Notes under the pieces: generated by a model | Databases searched by the model: none | Told to the model about the DNA's origin: nothing | The model's input: the letters and a program-made list of their open reading frames with translations, nothing else | In this document: in pieces, positions 8,817-17,466 of the stretch | Layout of the letters: each line of letters begins with the position of its first letter | Position numbering within the stretch: position 1 is the first letter of the stretch | Position numbers and translations under genes: made by a program | DNA from: Aquabacterium sp. A7-Y | GTDB taxonomy: Bacteria; Pseudomonadota; Gammaproteobacteria; Burkholderiales; Burkholderiaceae_C | Direction: 5' to 3' | DNA length: 64,000 bases | Assembly (NCBI RefSeq): GCF_026153205.1 | Contig: NZ_JAPFBW010000009.1 | Coordinates: 1 to 64,000 of the forward strand

Positions 8817-9425
8817 TCAGGCCGGGGCGCAAGCCCCGGCCGGCTCGTTCGACCACTCCAGGGCCCAGTCGCCGGCACGCCAGCGCTGCAGCCACAGCAG
8901 GGCGATCATGGTCTTGGCGTCCGTGACCTTGCCGTCCCGGATCCAGCCGTCGAGCTCCTCCGCGCTGGCGGAGAAGACCTCCAGGAACTCACCTTCGTCG
9001 AGCTGGCTGGCACCAGCGCTCAGGCCGCGTGCAAACCAGATCTCGATGCCTTCGGTCGAGTAGGCGATGGCGTTGTGCAGCACCCCGGCATAGGCCCATT
9101 CACGGGCGCGGTAGCCGGTCTCTTCGAGCAGCTCGCGCTCCGCGCAGCGGCGGCCCGGCTCGCCGGCGTCGAGCTTGCCGGCCGGGAATTCGATCATCAC
9201 CCGCCCCAGCGGATAGCGGAACTGGCGCTCCAGCACCAGCCGGCCGTCGTCGAGGATGGGCACGATCATCACCGCGCCGGGATGCACGATGTACTCGCGG
9301 TGCGCGGTGCCGCCGTCGGGCAGGCCGATGCGGTCGCGGCGCACGTCCAGCATGTGGCCGCGGTAGACCTGGGTGGTCTCCAGGCAGTGTTCGGACAGGT
9401 GCGGGTCCTGGCTCGGACGGGTCAT
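8817..9425 (-). CDS. nudF: Nudix hydrolase, ADP-ribose pyrophosphatase type
   Basis: A 202-residue Nudix protein. The Nudix box GX5EX7REUXEEXGU is complete at 83-105, with Gly83, Glu89, Arg97-Glu98, Glu101-Glu102 and Gly104. The preceding segment (VLERQFRYPLGRVMIEFPAG) is typical of ADP-ribose pyrophosphatases, which split ADP-ribose to AMP and ribose-5-phosphate. This NADH-linked housecleaning enzyme lies directly behind complex I genes, an order common in Burkholderiales. The specific substrate is inferred from the family. Confidence 0.85.
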   Translation of the reverse strand: MTRPSQDPHLSEHCLETTQVYRGHMLDVRRDRIGLPDGGTAHREYIVHPGAVMIVPILDDGRLVLERQFRYPLGRVMIEFPAGKLDAGEPGRRCAERELLEETGYRAREWAYAGVLHNAIAYSTEGIEIWFARGLSAGASQLDEGEFLEVFSASAEELDGWIRDGKVTDAKTMIALLWLQRWRAGDWALEWSNEPAGACAPA

Positions 9426-9438
9426 GGTGGCAAGGCTT

Positions 9439-9744
9439 TCAGCTGTGACGGTGGCGGCGCAGGTAGCGCCAGACGAAACCCGGGAAGGCCAGGGTCAGGA
9501 ACAGGCAGAAGAACACAGCATAAAACTCCCAGCCCTGCTCGTGACGCTGTCCGATGCGCGATTCGAGCAGGACGCCCAGCCCGATCACCCCGCCGAACAG
9601 CACCAGCAGCTCCAGCACCCGCCAGCCGAGGTGTTTAGGCCCCCTCAGCGGCGCGACGGCAAACAGCCGCTCGTTCACGAAAGGCAGGTTGGCGGCGACC
9701 GCAGCCGCCGCCAGCACCAGCCATACCGAGGCCGCGGTGTCCAA
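9439..9744 (-). CDS. DUF2818 family membrane protein
   Basis: A 101-residue protein with three hydrophobic segments (about 6-22, 43-60, 74-92) and a short basic His/Arg tail. It matches DUF2818, which is almost always found directly after nuoN in Burkholderiales. A role linked to complex I assembly or membrane energetics is guessed only from that conserved position. It lies 14 bases after nuoN and 13 before the Nudix gene. Confidence 0.8.
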   Translation of the reverse strand: MDTAASVWLVLAAAAVAANLPFVNERLFAVAPLRGPKHLGWRVLELLVLFGGVIGLGVLLESRIGQRHEQGWEFYAVFFCLFLTLAFPGFVWRYLRRHRHS

Positions 9745-9758
9745 TCCCAGCCCCGGGC

Positions 9759-11240
9759 TCAGCGCGCCAGCGCGTCGCGAATCGCGTTGGCGCAGAGCGT
9801 CATCAGGCCGCCGGGCAGGATGCCGAAGGCCAGCACCGCCAGGCCGTTGACCGACATCAGCACGCGGGCCTCGCCACTGGAGGCGATGGGCGCGCGGTCG
9901 CTGGCCTCGTCGAAGTACATGACCTTGATGACCCGCAGGTAGTAGAAGGCGGCGACCAGCGACAGCAGCACCGCGACCACTGCGAGCCCCAGGTGCAGCG
10001 GGACACTGGTGGCGACCAGGGCCTGCAGCACCGCCAGTTTGGCGTAGAAGCCGACGGTGGGCGGGATGCCGGCGAGCGAGAACATGAAGATCGCCATCAT
10101 CGCGGCGTACCAGGGGCTGCGCTGGTTGAGGCCCTTCAGGTCGTCGATCTCCTCGGCCTCGAAACCGGCGCGCGCCAGCAGCGCGACCATGCCGAAGGTG
10201 CCCAGCGTGGTCAGCACGTAGGTGACGGCATAGAACATCGCCGAGCTGTACGCGTTGCCGGCCGAGGCGGTGTTGCCCGCCACCACGCCGCAGGACAGAC
10301 CCAGCAGCATGAAGCCCATCTGACCGATGGTCGAGTAGGCCAGCATGCGCTTCAGGTTGGTCTGCGCGATGGCGGCGAGGTTACCGATCACCAGCGAGGC
10401 GACCGCCAGCACGATCAGCATCTGCTGCCATTGCACCGCCAGGCCGAACATGCCGTCCACCAGCAGCCGGATCGCCATCGCGAAGCCGGCCAGCTGCGGC
10501 GCGCCCGAGATCAGCAGCGTCACCGCGGTCGGCGCGCCCTGGTAGACGTCGGGCACCCACATGTGGAAGGGCACCGCCGCCAGCTTGAAGGCCAGGCCCG
10601 CGACCACGAACACGATGCCGAACACCAGCACCTCGTCGCTCATGTCGCCGGCGCCCAGGCGCTGGAACACGGTCGGGATGTCCAGCGAGCCGGTGGCCCC
10701 GTACATCATCGACAGGCCGTAGAGCAGGAAGCCGCTCGCCAAGGCGCCCAGCACGAAGTACTTCATGGCCGCCTCGGTCGAGCCGGCATGGTCGCGCCGC
10801 AGCGCCACCAGGGCGTAGAGCGACAGCGACATCAGCTCCAGGCCGAGGTAGATGGTCAGGAAGTTGCTGGCCGAGATCAGCAGCATGATGCCCAGCAGCG
10901 AGAACAGGCTCAAGGTGAACAGCTCACCCTTGAGCATGCCGCGCTCGGCGGCATAAGGCCGTGCATAGACCAGCGACACGAAGGTCGCGACGGTCGCGAA
11001 AAACTCCAGCACATTGCCCAGCGGGTCGCTCACCACCATGCCCTGCATCGCATAGACGGTGGTGGGGTCGCCGATCGAGCCGAGCTGCAGCGCGCCCAGA
11101 GCCACCAGGGAACCCAGGGTCAGCAGATAGGTCAGCGTGCGGCGAGGATCGGTGACGAACAGGTCCACCAGCGCGATGACGCAGGTCAGCACCAGCAGCA
11201 GGACTTCGGGGTAGATGGCGTGCCAGTTCATAGGATTCAT
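9759..11240 (-). CDS. nuoN: NADH-quinone oxidoreductase subunit N
   Basis: A 493-residue antiporter-like subunit of the membrane arm of complex I, with about 14 helices. The proton-channel residues expected in this family are present: the Glu in YLGLELMSL near 130 and Lys in the segment FKLAAVPFHMWVPDVYQGAP near 230-248. Start chosen at the ATG giving MNPMNWHAIYPE; a second ATG three codons in is possible, and the frame stays open further upstream over nuoM without coding support. It is the last nuo gene. Confidence 0.93.
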   Translation of the reverse strand: MNPMNWHAIYPEVLLLVLTCVIALVDLFVTDPRRTLTYLLTLGSLVALGALQLGSIGDPTTVYAMQGMVVSDPLGNVLEFFATVATFVSLVYARPYAAERGMLKGELFTLSLFSLLGIMLLISASNFLTIYLGLELMSLSLYALVALRRDHAGSTEAAMKYFVLGALASGFLLYGLSMMYGATGSLDIPTVFQRLGAGDMSDEVLVFGIVFVVAGLAFKLAAVPFHMWVPDVYQGAPTAVTLLISGAPQLAGFAMAIRLLVDGMFGLAVQWQQMLIVLAVASLVIGNLAAIAQTNLKRMLAYSTIGQMGFMLLGLSCGVVAGNTASAGNAYSSAMFYAVTYVLTTLGTFGMVALLARAGFEAEEIDDLKGLNQRSPWYAAMMAIFMFSLAGIPPTVGFYAKLAVLQALVATSVPLHLGLAVVAVLLSLVAAFYYLRVIKVMYFDEASDRAPIASSGEARVLMSVNGLAVLAFGILPGGLMTLCANAIRDALAR

Positions 11241-11253
11241 CTCTGTGGCCTCG

Positions 11254-12744
11254 TCAGATGGCGGGGCGTGCCGGCAGCTTGGACTGCTGCACATGCTGCA
11301 GCAGGTCGGCCACCGATTGCTGCATCACGTCGGTGAAGGGCTTGGGGTAGAGGCCCATCCACAGCACCGCGACCGCCAGCACCGCGAGCATCACGAATTC
11401 GCGCGCATTGAGGTCCTTGAGGGCGCGCACGTCCTCGTTGGCGACCGGCCCGAAGTAGACCCGCTTGACCATCCACAGCGTGTAGGACGCGCCGAAGATC
11501 AGCGTCGTGGCGGCGAGAGCGCCGAGCCAGAAGTTGACCTTGACGGTGCCCAGGATCACCAGCCATTCGCCGACGAAGCCGGCGGTGCCGGGCAAGCCGG
11601 CATTGGCCATCGCGAACAGCACCGCGAAGGCGGCGAAGGTCGGCATGGTGTTGGCGACGCCGCCGTAGGAAGCGATCTCGCGCGAGTGCACGCGGTCATA
11701 GAGCACGCCGATGCACAGGAACATCGCGCCCGAGACGAAACCGTGGGCGATCATCTGCACCACGGCGCCGGTCACGCCCAGCGGCTCGAACATGAAAAAG
11801 CCCAGCGTCACGAAACCCATGTGCGCGATGGACGAGTAGGCCACCAGCTTCTTCATGTCCTGCTGCACCAGCGCGACCAGGCCGATGTAGACCACCGCGA
11901 CCAGCGACAGCGCGACCATGAAGACGGCCAGTTCGCGGCTCGCGTCGGGCGCGATCGGCAGCGAGAAGCGCAGGAAGCCATAAGCCCCCAGCTTCAGCAT
12001 GATGGCCGCCAGGACCACCGAACCGCCAGTCGGTGCCTCGACGTGGGCATCGGGCAGCCAGGTGTGCACGGGCCACATCGGCACCTTGACCGCGAAAGCC
12101 AGGAAAAAGGCACCGAACAACAGCTTCTGCGGACCCAGGTCGATCTGCAGGCGGTGCCAGGTCTGGATGTCGAAGCTGCCGTTGGACTTGGTGTACAGGT
12201 AGACCAGAGCCACCAGCATCAGCAGCGAGCCGAGCAGCGTGTAGAGGAAAAACTTGAAGGCCGCGTAGACACGGCGCGGGCCGCCCCAGATGCCGATGAT
12301 GATGTACATCGGGATCAGCGTGGCTTCGAAAAAGACGTAGAACAGCAGGCCATCGAGCGCCGAGAAGACCCCGACCATGAGGCCGGAGAGGATCAGGAAG
12401 GCGCCCATGTACTGGTTGACGCGCTCGGTGATGACCTCCCAGCCGGCGATCACGACGATCACGGTGATGAAGGCGGTCAGCAGCACGAACCAGACCGACA
12501 GGCCGTCCACCCCCAGGTGGTAGCGCACATTGAAGCGCTCGATCCACGCCAGGTTCTCGACGAATTGCATCGCCGAGGTGGTGCTGTCGAAGTCGGTCAC
12601 GAGCGGCACGGTGATGACGAAACCGATGAGGGCGCCGATGAGGGCCAGCCAGCGCACCATGCCGGTCTGCTGTTCACGGCCCAAGGCCAGCAGCAGCGCG
12701 CCGAAGGCGATGGGAACCCAGATTGCGAGGCTCAGAAGACTCAT
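11254..12744 (-). CDS. nuoM: NADH-quinone oxidoreductase subunit M
   Basis: A 496-residue proton-pumping antiporter-like subunit of complex I. The conserved Glu lies in VFFEATLIPMYIIIGIWGG near 140, and the Lys/His-bearing helices in FAVKVPMWPVHTWLPDAHVEAP near 220-240 form the half-channel. The length matches other proteobacterial NuoM. It follows nuoL by 16 bases and precedes nuoN by 13, within one operon. Confidence 0.95.
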   Translation of the reverse strand: MSLLSLAIWVPIAFGALLLALGREQQTGMVRWLALIGALIGFVITVPLVTDFDSTTSAMQFVENLAWIERFNVRYHLGVDGLSVWFVLLTAFITVIVVIAGWEVITERVNQYMGAFLILSGLMVGVFSALDGLLFYVFFEATLIPMYIIIGIWGGPRRVYAAFKFFLYTLLGSLLMLVALVYLYTKSNGSFDIQTWHRLQIDLGPQKLLFGAFFLAFAVKVPMWPVHTWLPDAHVEAPTGGSVVLAAIMLKLGAYGFLRFSLPIAPDASRELAVFMVALSLVAVVYIGLVALVQQDMKKLVAYSSIAHMGFVTLGFFMFEPLGVTGAVVQMIAHGFVSGAMFLCIGVLYDRVHSREIASYGGVANTMPTFAAFAVLFAMANAGLPGTAGFVGEWLVILGTVKVNFWLGALAATTLIFGASYTLWMVKRVYFGPVANEDVRALKDLNAREFVMLAVLAVAVLWMGLYPKPFTDVMQQSVADLLQHVQQSKLPARPAI

Positions 12745-12760
12745 GTTGTGGAACCCTCGC

Positions 12761-14815
12761 TCAACGGACCAGGAAAGACTGCAGGTAGGGCCACAGCTGC
12801 CAGGTGATGAGGGCGAACACGCCCACCAACATCACCAGCGCGTAGTGGTAGATGTAGCCCGACTGGAACAGGCGCACCAGCGACGCCGTCCAGCCCACCA
12901 CCTTGGCCGAGCCGTTGATCATCAGGCCGTCGATCAGGGCGACGTCGCCGCCCTTCCAGAGGCCGATACCGAGGCCGCGGGCACCGGCCGCCAGCACCTT
13001 CTCGTTGAACCAGTCCATGTAGTACTTGTTTTCCAGGATGCGGACCAGGAAGCCAAGCCGGCGATGCAGCATCGCCGGAATGGCCGGCTTCAGGATGTAG
13101 AACACATAGGCGGTCACGACGCCGGCCAGCGCGAGCCAGAACGGCAGGGTCGACAGGCCGTGCAGGGCCATCGCCATCGCGCCGTGGAAATGCTCGGACA
13201 TCTCGTCCATGGCCGGGTGCCTGGTCGCGTCGACGAAGATCGCATCCTTGAAGAAGTCCCCGTAGAGCATCGGCTCGATCGTGAAGTAGCCGATCGCGAG
13301 CGACGGGATGGCCAGCATGATCAGCGGCAGCGTCACGACCCAGGGCGACTCGTGCGGCTCGTGCGCATGATGGCCATGACCATGGTCGTCGTGTCCGTGG
13401 TCGTCGACATGCGGCTCATCGTCCTCGGCCGGATAGGGCTTGTTGCGGAAGCGCTCCGGGCCGTGGAAGACCAGGAAGTACATCCGGAATGAGTAGAAGG
13501 CCGTGACGAACACGCCGGCGACCACCGCGAAGTAGGCGAAAGCGGCCCCCGGCAGGTGGCTGGCGTGCACCGCCTCGATGATGCTGTCCTTGGAATAGAA
13601 GCCCGAGAACAGCGGCGTGCCGATGAGAGCCAGCGAGCCGATCAGCGAGGTGATCCAGGTGATCTTCATGTACTTGGCCAGGCCGCCCATGTTGCGGATG
13701 TCCTGGTCATGGTGCATGCCGATGATCACCGAGCCGGCACCGAGGAACAGCAGCGCCTTGAAGAAGGCGTGCGTCATCAGGTGGAACACCGCGACCGAGT
13801 AGGCCGAGACGCCGAGCGCCACCGTCATGTAGCCCAGCTGCGACAGCGTCGAGTAGGCCACCACACGCTTGATGTCGTTCTGGATGATGCCGAGGAAACC
13901 CATGAACAGCGCCGTGATCGCGCCGATGACCAGCACGACATTGAGCGCGGTGTCCGACAGCTCGAACAGCGGCGACATGCGCGCCACCATGAAGATGCCG
14001 GCGGTCACCATGGTCGCCGCGTGGATCAGCGCCGAGATCGGGGTCGGGCCTTCCATCGAGTCGGGCAGCCAGACGTGCAGCGGCACCTGGGCCGACTTGC
14101 CCATCGCGCCGATGAACAGGCAGATGCAGGCCACCGTGATCAGCGACCAGTCGGTGCCGGGGAAGGTCAGCGTGTTGAAGTTGCCCGCCTCGGCGAAGGC
14201 GAAGGTCTCGGTGTAGTTCAGCGTCCCGGCATACGCCAGCACCAGGCCGATGCCCAGGATGAAGCCGAAGTCGCCGACCCGGTTGACCAGGAAGGCCTTC
14301 ATGTTGGCGAACACCGCCGAAGGCTTCTTGAACCAGAAGCCGATCAGCAGGTAGGACACCAGGCCCACCGCCTCCCAGCCGAAAAACAGCTGCAGGAAGT
14401 TGTTGCTCATCACGAGCATCAACATCGAGAAGGTGAACAGCGAGATGTAGGAGAAGAAACGCTGGTAGCCCGGATCCTCCTCCATGTAGCCGATGGTGTA
14501 GATGTGCACCATCAGCGACACGAAGGTCACCACGCACATCATCATCGCGGTCAGGCCGTCGACCAGGAAGCCAACTTCCATCTTCAAGTAGCCGACCGAG
14601 AGCCATTCGTAAACGGTAGCGTTGAAGCGGGCGCCGTCGACCACCACCGCCTGCAGCGTGATCGCCGACAGCACGAAGGCGATGAAAACGCCGAGGATGG
14701 TGACGGTGTGCGCGCCTTTTCGGCCGATCTGGCGTCCGAACAGGCCGGCGAGCACCGCGCCGGCCAGGGGTGCCAGCGGCACCGCCAGGAGCATGTTCTG
14801 AGAGAGCTGCGTCAT
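12761..14815 (-). CDS. nuoL: NADH-quinone oxidoreductase subunit L
   Basis: A 684-residue distal membrane subunit of complex I with the antiporter core (about 1-500) and the C-terminal extension holding the long lateral helix. Typical blocks are FFGWEAVGLVSYLLIGFW near 140-157 and AQVPLHVWLPDSMEGPTPISAL near 236-257. A His/Asp-rich insert (repeated HGHDDHGH-like residues) occurs near 465-485 in a loop and could bind metal, though such inserts are seen in other betaproteobacteria. It lies 19 bases after nuoK. Confidence 0.95.
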   Translation of the reverse strand: MTQLSQNMLLAVPLAPLAGAVLAGLFGRQIGRKGAHTVTILGVFIAFVLSAITLQAVVVDGARFNATVYEWLSVGYLKMEVGFLVDGLTAMMMCVVTFVSLMVHIYTIGYMEEDPGYQRFFSYISLFTFSMLMLVMSNNFLQLFFGWEAVGLVSYLLIGFWFKKPSAVFANMKAFLVNRVGDFGFILGIGLVLAYAGTLNYTETFAFAEAGNFNTLTFPGTDWSLITVACICLFIGAMGKSAQVPLHVWLPDSMEGPTPISALIHAATMVTAGIFMVARMSPLFELSDTALNVVLVIGAITALFMGFLGIIQNDIKRVVAYSTLSQLGYMTVALGVSAYSVAVFHLMTHAFFKALLFLGAGSVIIGMHHDQDIRNMGGLAKYMKITWITSLIGSLALIGTPLFSGFYSKDSIIEAVHASHLPGAAFAYFAVVAGVFVTAFYSFRMYFLVFHGPERFRNKPYPAEDDEPHVDDHGHDDHGHGHHAHEPHESPWVVTLPLIMLAIPSLAIGYFTIEPMLYGDFFKDAIFVDATRHPAMDEMSEHFHGAMAMALHGLSTLPFWLALAGVVTAYVFYILKPAIPAMLHRRLGFLVRILENKYYMDWFNEKVLAAGARGLGIGLWKGGDVALIDGLMINGSAKVVGWTASLVRLFQSGYIYHYALVMLVGVFALITWQLWPYLQSFLVR

Positions 14816-14834
14816 GTTGTTGTCTGCCCCCGCC

Positions 14835-15143
14835 TCAACCCTTGAGGCTGTCGAGTTCGTCGACGTCGATGGTCGAGCGGTTGCGGAACAGCACGACCAG
14901 GATCGCGAGACCGATGGCCGATTCGGCCGCCGCCACCGTCAGGATGAAAAACACGAACACCTGGCCCGACATGTCGCCGAGGTAGTGCGAGAAAGCCACG
15001 AAGTTCATGTTGACCGCCAGCAGCATCAGCTCGATCGCCATCAGCAGCACGATCAGGTTGCGGCGGTTCATGAAGATCCCGATCACCGACATGGCGAACA
15101 GGATCGCGCCCAGCGACAGGTAATGCCCGAGAGTGAGGGTCAT
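14835..15143 (-). CDS. nuoK: NADH-quinone oxidoreductase subunit K
   Basis: A 102-residue, three-helix subunit of complex I. The two conserved membrane glutamates are visible in [13 protein letters not shown] and [12 protein letters not shown]. The start ATG overlaps the nuoJ stop by four bases, and GGGGAGC precedes it. The open frame continues upstream across nuoJ but that part is not coding. Confidence 0.95.
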   Translation of the reverse strand: MTLTLGHYLSLGAILFAMSVIGIFMNRRNLIVLLMAIELMLLAVNMNFVAFSHYLGDMSGQVFVFFILTVAAAESAIGLAILVVLFRNRSTIDVDELDSLKG

Positions 15144-15790
15144 GCCTTGCTCCCCGTGGAAACTTCGTTCGGTGCGGCGGGCGGCGCCGCCACCTCGACC
15201 TCCGGCTTCATCGAGACCACCTTCAGGCGGTCCGCCTTCTTGACCTTGATCTGCTCGCCCGGATCGACATAACGCGAGTCCTTGCGGCGGCGCATGGTCA
15301 GCGCGATGGCCGCAACGATGGCCACCAGCAGGATGACCGCGGCGACCTGCAGCGGGTAGAGGTAGCGGGTGTAGATCTCGATGCCCAGCAGCTTGGTGTT
15401 GCCCAGGCGCAGTTCCTCGGCGCTCAGCGCCGGCGCCTCGGCCACGTTGAAGCCGACCATCAGCACCGCGGCCATCTCCAGCGCGATCACGGCGCCGATC
15501 AGCCCCGCAATCGGAAAGTGCTTCCAGAAGTCCTGCCGCATCTGGTCGACGTTGATGTCCAGCATCATCACGACGAACAGGAACAGCACCATCACGGCGC
15601 CCACGTAGACGAGCACCAGCGAGATGGCCAGGAACTCGGCCTGCAGCAGCATCCACACGCCGGCCGCGTTGAAGAAGGCAAGCACGAGGAAAAGCGCCGA
15701 GTGCACGGTGCTGCGGGCAGTGATCACGCGAAACGCCGCAAACAGCAGGATCGCGGAGAACACATAGAAAAGCGCGGTCTTGGTATCCAT
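15140..15790 (-). CDS. nuoJ: NADH-quinone oxidoreductase subunit J
   Basis: A 216-residue membrane subunit of complex I with five helices. The family block [18 protein letters not shown] (residues about 60-77) includes the broken helix important for coupling. The C-terminal 50 residues form a charged then Pro/Ala-rich cytoplasmic tail, longer than in E. coli (184 residues) but usual in betaproteobacteria. It overlaps nuoK by four bases. Confidence 0.94.
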   Translation of the reverse strand: MDTKTALFYVFSAILLFAAFRVITARSTVHSALFLVLAFFNAAGVWMLLQAEFLAISLVLVYVGAVMVLFLFVVMMLDINVDQMRQDFWKHFPIAGLIGAVIALEMAAVLMVGFNVAEAPALSAEELRLGNTKLLGIEIYTRYLYPLQVAAVILLVAIVAAIALTMRRRKDSRYVDPGEQIKVKKADRLKVVSMKPEVEVAAPPAAPNEVSTGSKA

Positions 15791-15806
15791 GTCTTTCTCG
15801 GGTTAA

Positions 15807-15841
15807 GGGCCGCTGCTCGTGCCTCGGCACGAGCGCGGCCC
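15807..15841. other. long intercistronic hairpin between nuoI and nuoJ
   Basis: GGGCCGC and GCTCGTGC (15807-15822, separated by one bulged T) pair with GCACGAGC and GCGGCCC (15827-15841) around a CTCG loop: 15 base pairs in total. No T tract follows, so it is not a standard terminator. In the middle of an operon it may block exonucleases or mark a processing site. Confidence 0.6.
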
Positions 15842-15858
15842 CGCGACAAGCCGAGGGC

Positions 15859-16356
15859 TTATCGGTATTTGGCGTCCGCCTCCTTGCTGGCCGCGATTTC
15901 TTTTTCGTAGCGGTCGCCGACGGCCAGCAGCATCTCTTTGGTGAAGTAGAGATCGCCGCGCTTTTCGCCGTGGTATTCGAGGATGTTGGTCTCGACGATG
16001 GAATCGACCGGGCAGCTCTCCTCGCAGAAGCCGCAGAAGATGCACTTGGTCAGATCGATGTCGTAACGTTTGGTGCGGCGGGTGCCGTCAGCGCGCACGT
16101 CGGACTCGATGGTGATGGCCAGGGCCGGACACACGGCCTCGCACAGCTTGCAGGCGATGCAGCGCTCCTCGCCGTTTTCATAACGACGCAGCGCGTGCAG
16201 GCCGCGGAAGCGCGGGCTGGCCGGCGTTTTTTCTTCCGGGAACTGCACGGTGATGTGCGGCGACAGGAAGTGGCGGCCGGTCAGGGCCAGGCCCTTGAAG
16301 AGTTCGGTCAACAGGAAGCTGTTGAAGAAGCTCTTGATGGAAGCGACTGCGGACAT
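15859..16356 (-). CDS. nuoI: NADH-quinone oxidoreductase subunit I (8Fe ferredoxin)
   Basis: A 165-residue TYKY-type subunit carrying clusters N6a and N6b. The ligands are Cys66, 69, 72, 76 and Cys105, 108, 111, 115, in the [12 protein letters not shown] and [12 protein letters not shown] motifs. The N-terminal 30 residues are amphipathic and sit on the membrane. It starts 15 bases after nuoH ends and is separated from nuoJ by 68 bases that contain a strong hairpin. Confidence 0.95.
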   Translation of the reverse strand: MSAVASIKSFFNSFLLTELFKGLALTGRHFLSPHITVQFPEEKTPASPRFRGLHALRRYENGEERCIACKLCEAVCPALAITIESDVRADGTRRTKRYDIDLTKCIFCGFCEESCPVDSIVETNILEYHGEKRGDLYFTKEMLLAVGDRYEKEIAASKEADAKYR

Positions 16357-16371
16357 GGTGTCTTTACCTCG

Positions 16372-17451
16372 TCAAACGCCGGGTTGCCAGGTCCAGATGT
16401 TCCAGGGCGACTGGATCCACAAACCCACCAGCACCAGCCAGACCAGCGTGACGGGGATGAAGATCTTCCAGCCCAGACGCATGATCTGGTCGTAGCGGAA
16501 GCGGGGGAAGGTGGCGCGCACCCAGAGAAACAGGGTCACGACCACGAAGGTTTTCAGGCCCAGCCAGATCCAGCCGGGGATCCAGTTCAGCGGGGCGATG
16601 TCGAGCGGGGGCAGCCAGCCGCCCAGGAACATCAGCACCGCGATGACGGACACCAGGATCATGTTCGCGTACTCCGCCAGGAAAAACATGGCGAAGGACA
16701 TGCCCGAGTACTCGATCATGTGGCCGGCGACGATCTCCGACTCGCCTTCGACGACGTCGAAGGGGTGGCGGTTGGTCTCGGCGATGCCCGAGATCACGTA
16801 GACCACGAAGATGGGCAGCAGCGGCAGCCAGTTCCACGACAGGAAGGTCAGGCCCTTGTCGGCGAAGCTGCCCTGGCCCTGGCCCATCACGATGTCGGTG
16901 ATGTTGAGGCTGCCGGAGACCATCAGCACGATGACAAAGGCGAAGCCCATCGCGATCTCGTAGGACACCATCTGGGCCGAGGCGCGCAGCGCGCCCAGGA
17001 AGGCGTACTTCGAGTTCGAGGCCCAGCCGGCGATGATCACGCCATAGACCTCCAGCGAGGTGATCGCCATCAGGAACAGCAGGCCGGCGTTGATGTTCGC
17101 CAGCGCCACGTCCGGACCGAAGGGAATCACGGCCCAGGCGGCGAGCGCCGGCATGATGGTCATGATGGGGGCCAGGAAAAACAGGCCCTTGTTGGCGGCG
17201 GTCGGCTGGATGATCTCCTTGAAGATCAGCTTCACCGCGTCGGCGATGGGCTGCAGCAGGCCGAAGGGGCCGACCCGGTTGGGGCCAGGGCGGATCTGCG
17301 TCCAGCCGATGGCCTTGCGCTCCCAGAGCGTCAGGTAGGCGACGCAGATCATCAGCGGCAGCACCACGGCGACGATCTTGACCAGGGTCCAGACGACCGG
17401 CCAAAGGCCGCCGAGAGTGGACTGGCCGAAGGTGGTGAGGGTGTCAAGCAT
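16372..17451 (-). CDS. nuoH: NADH-quinone oxidoreductase subunit H
   Basis: A 359-residue eight-helix membrane subunit that forms the quinone chamber with NuoB and NuoD. Family signatures present are [19 protein letters not shown] near 47-65 and the acidic loop [20 protein letters not shown] near 213-232. It follows nuoG by 15 bases. Confidence 0.95.
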   Translation of the reverse strand: MLDTLTTFGQSTLGGLWPVVWTLVKIVAVVLPLMICVAYLTLWERKAIGWTQIRPGPNRVGPFGLLQPIADAVKLIFKEIIQPTAANKGLFFLAPIMTIMPALAAWAVIPFGPDVALANINAGLLFLMAITSLEVYGVIIAGWASNSKYAFLGALRASAQMVSYEIAMGFAFVIVLMVSGSLNITDIVMGQGQGSFADKGLTFLSWNWLPLLPIFVVYVISGIAETNRHPFDVVEGESEIVAGHMIEYSGMSFAMFFLAEYANMILVSVIAVLMFLGGWLPPLDIAPLNWIPGWIWLGLKTFVVVTLFLWVRATFPRFRYDQIMRLGWKIFIPVTLVWLVLVGLWIQSPWNIWTWQPGV

Positions 17452-17466
17452 GCTTCAACTCCGGCA

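Noticed and set aside
13370-13420. His/Asp-rich loop in NuoL as a separate metal-binding gene
   Set aside because: It is in frame inside NuoL, and similar loops are known in betaproteobacterial NuoL.
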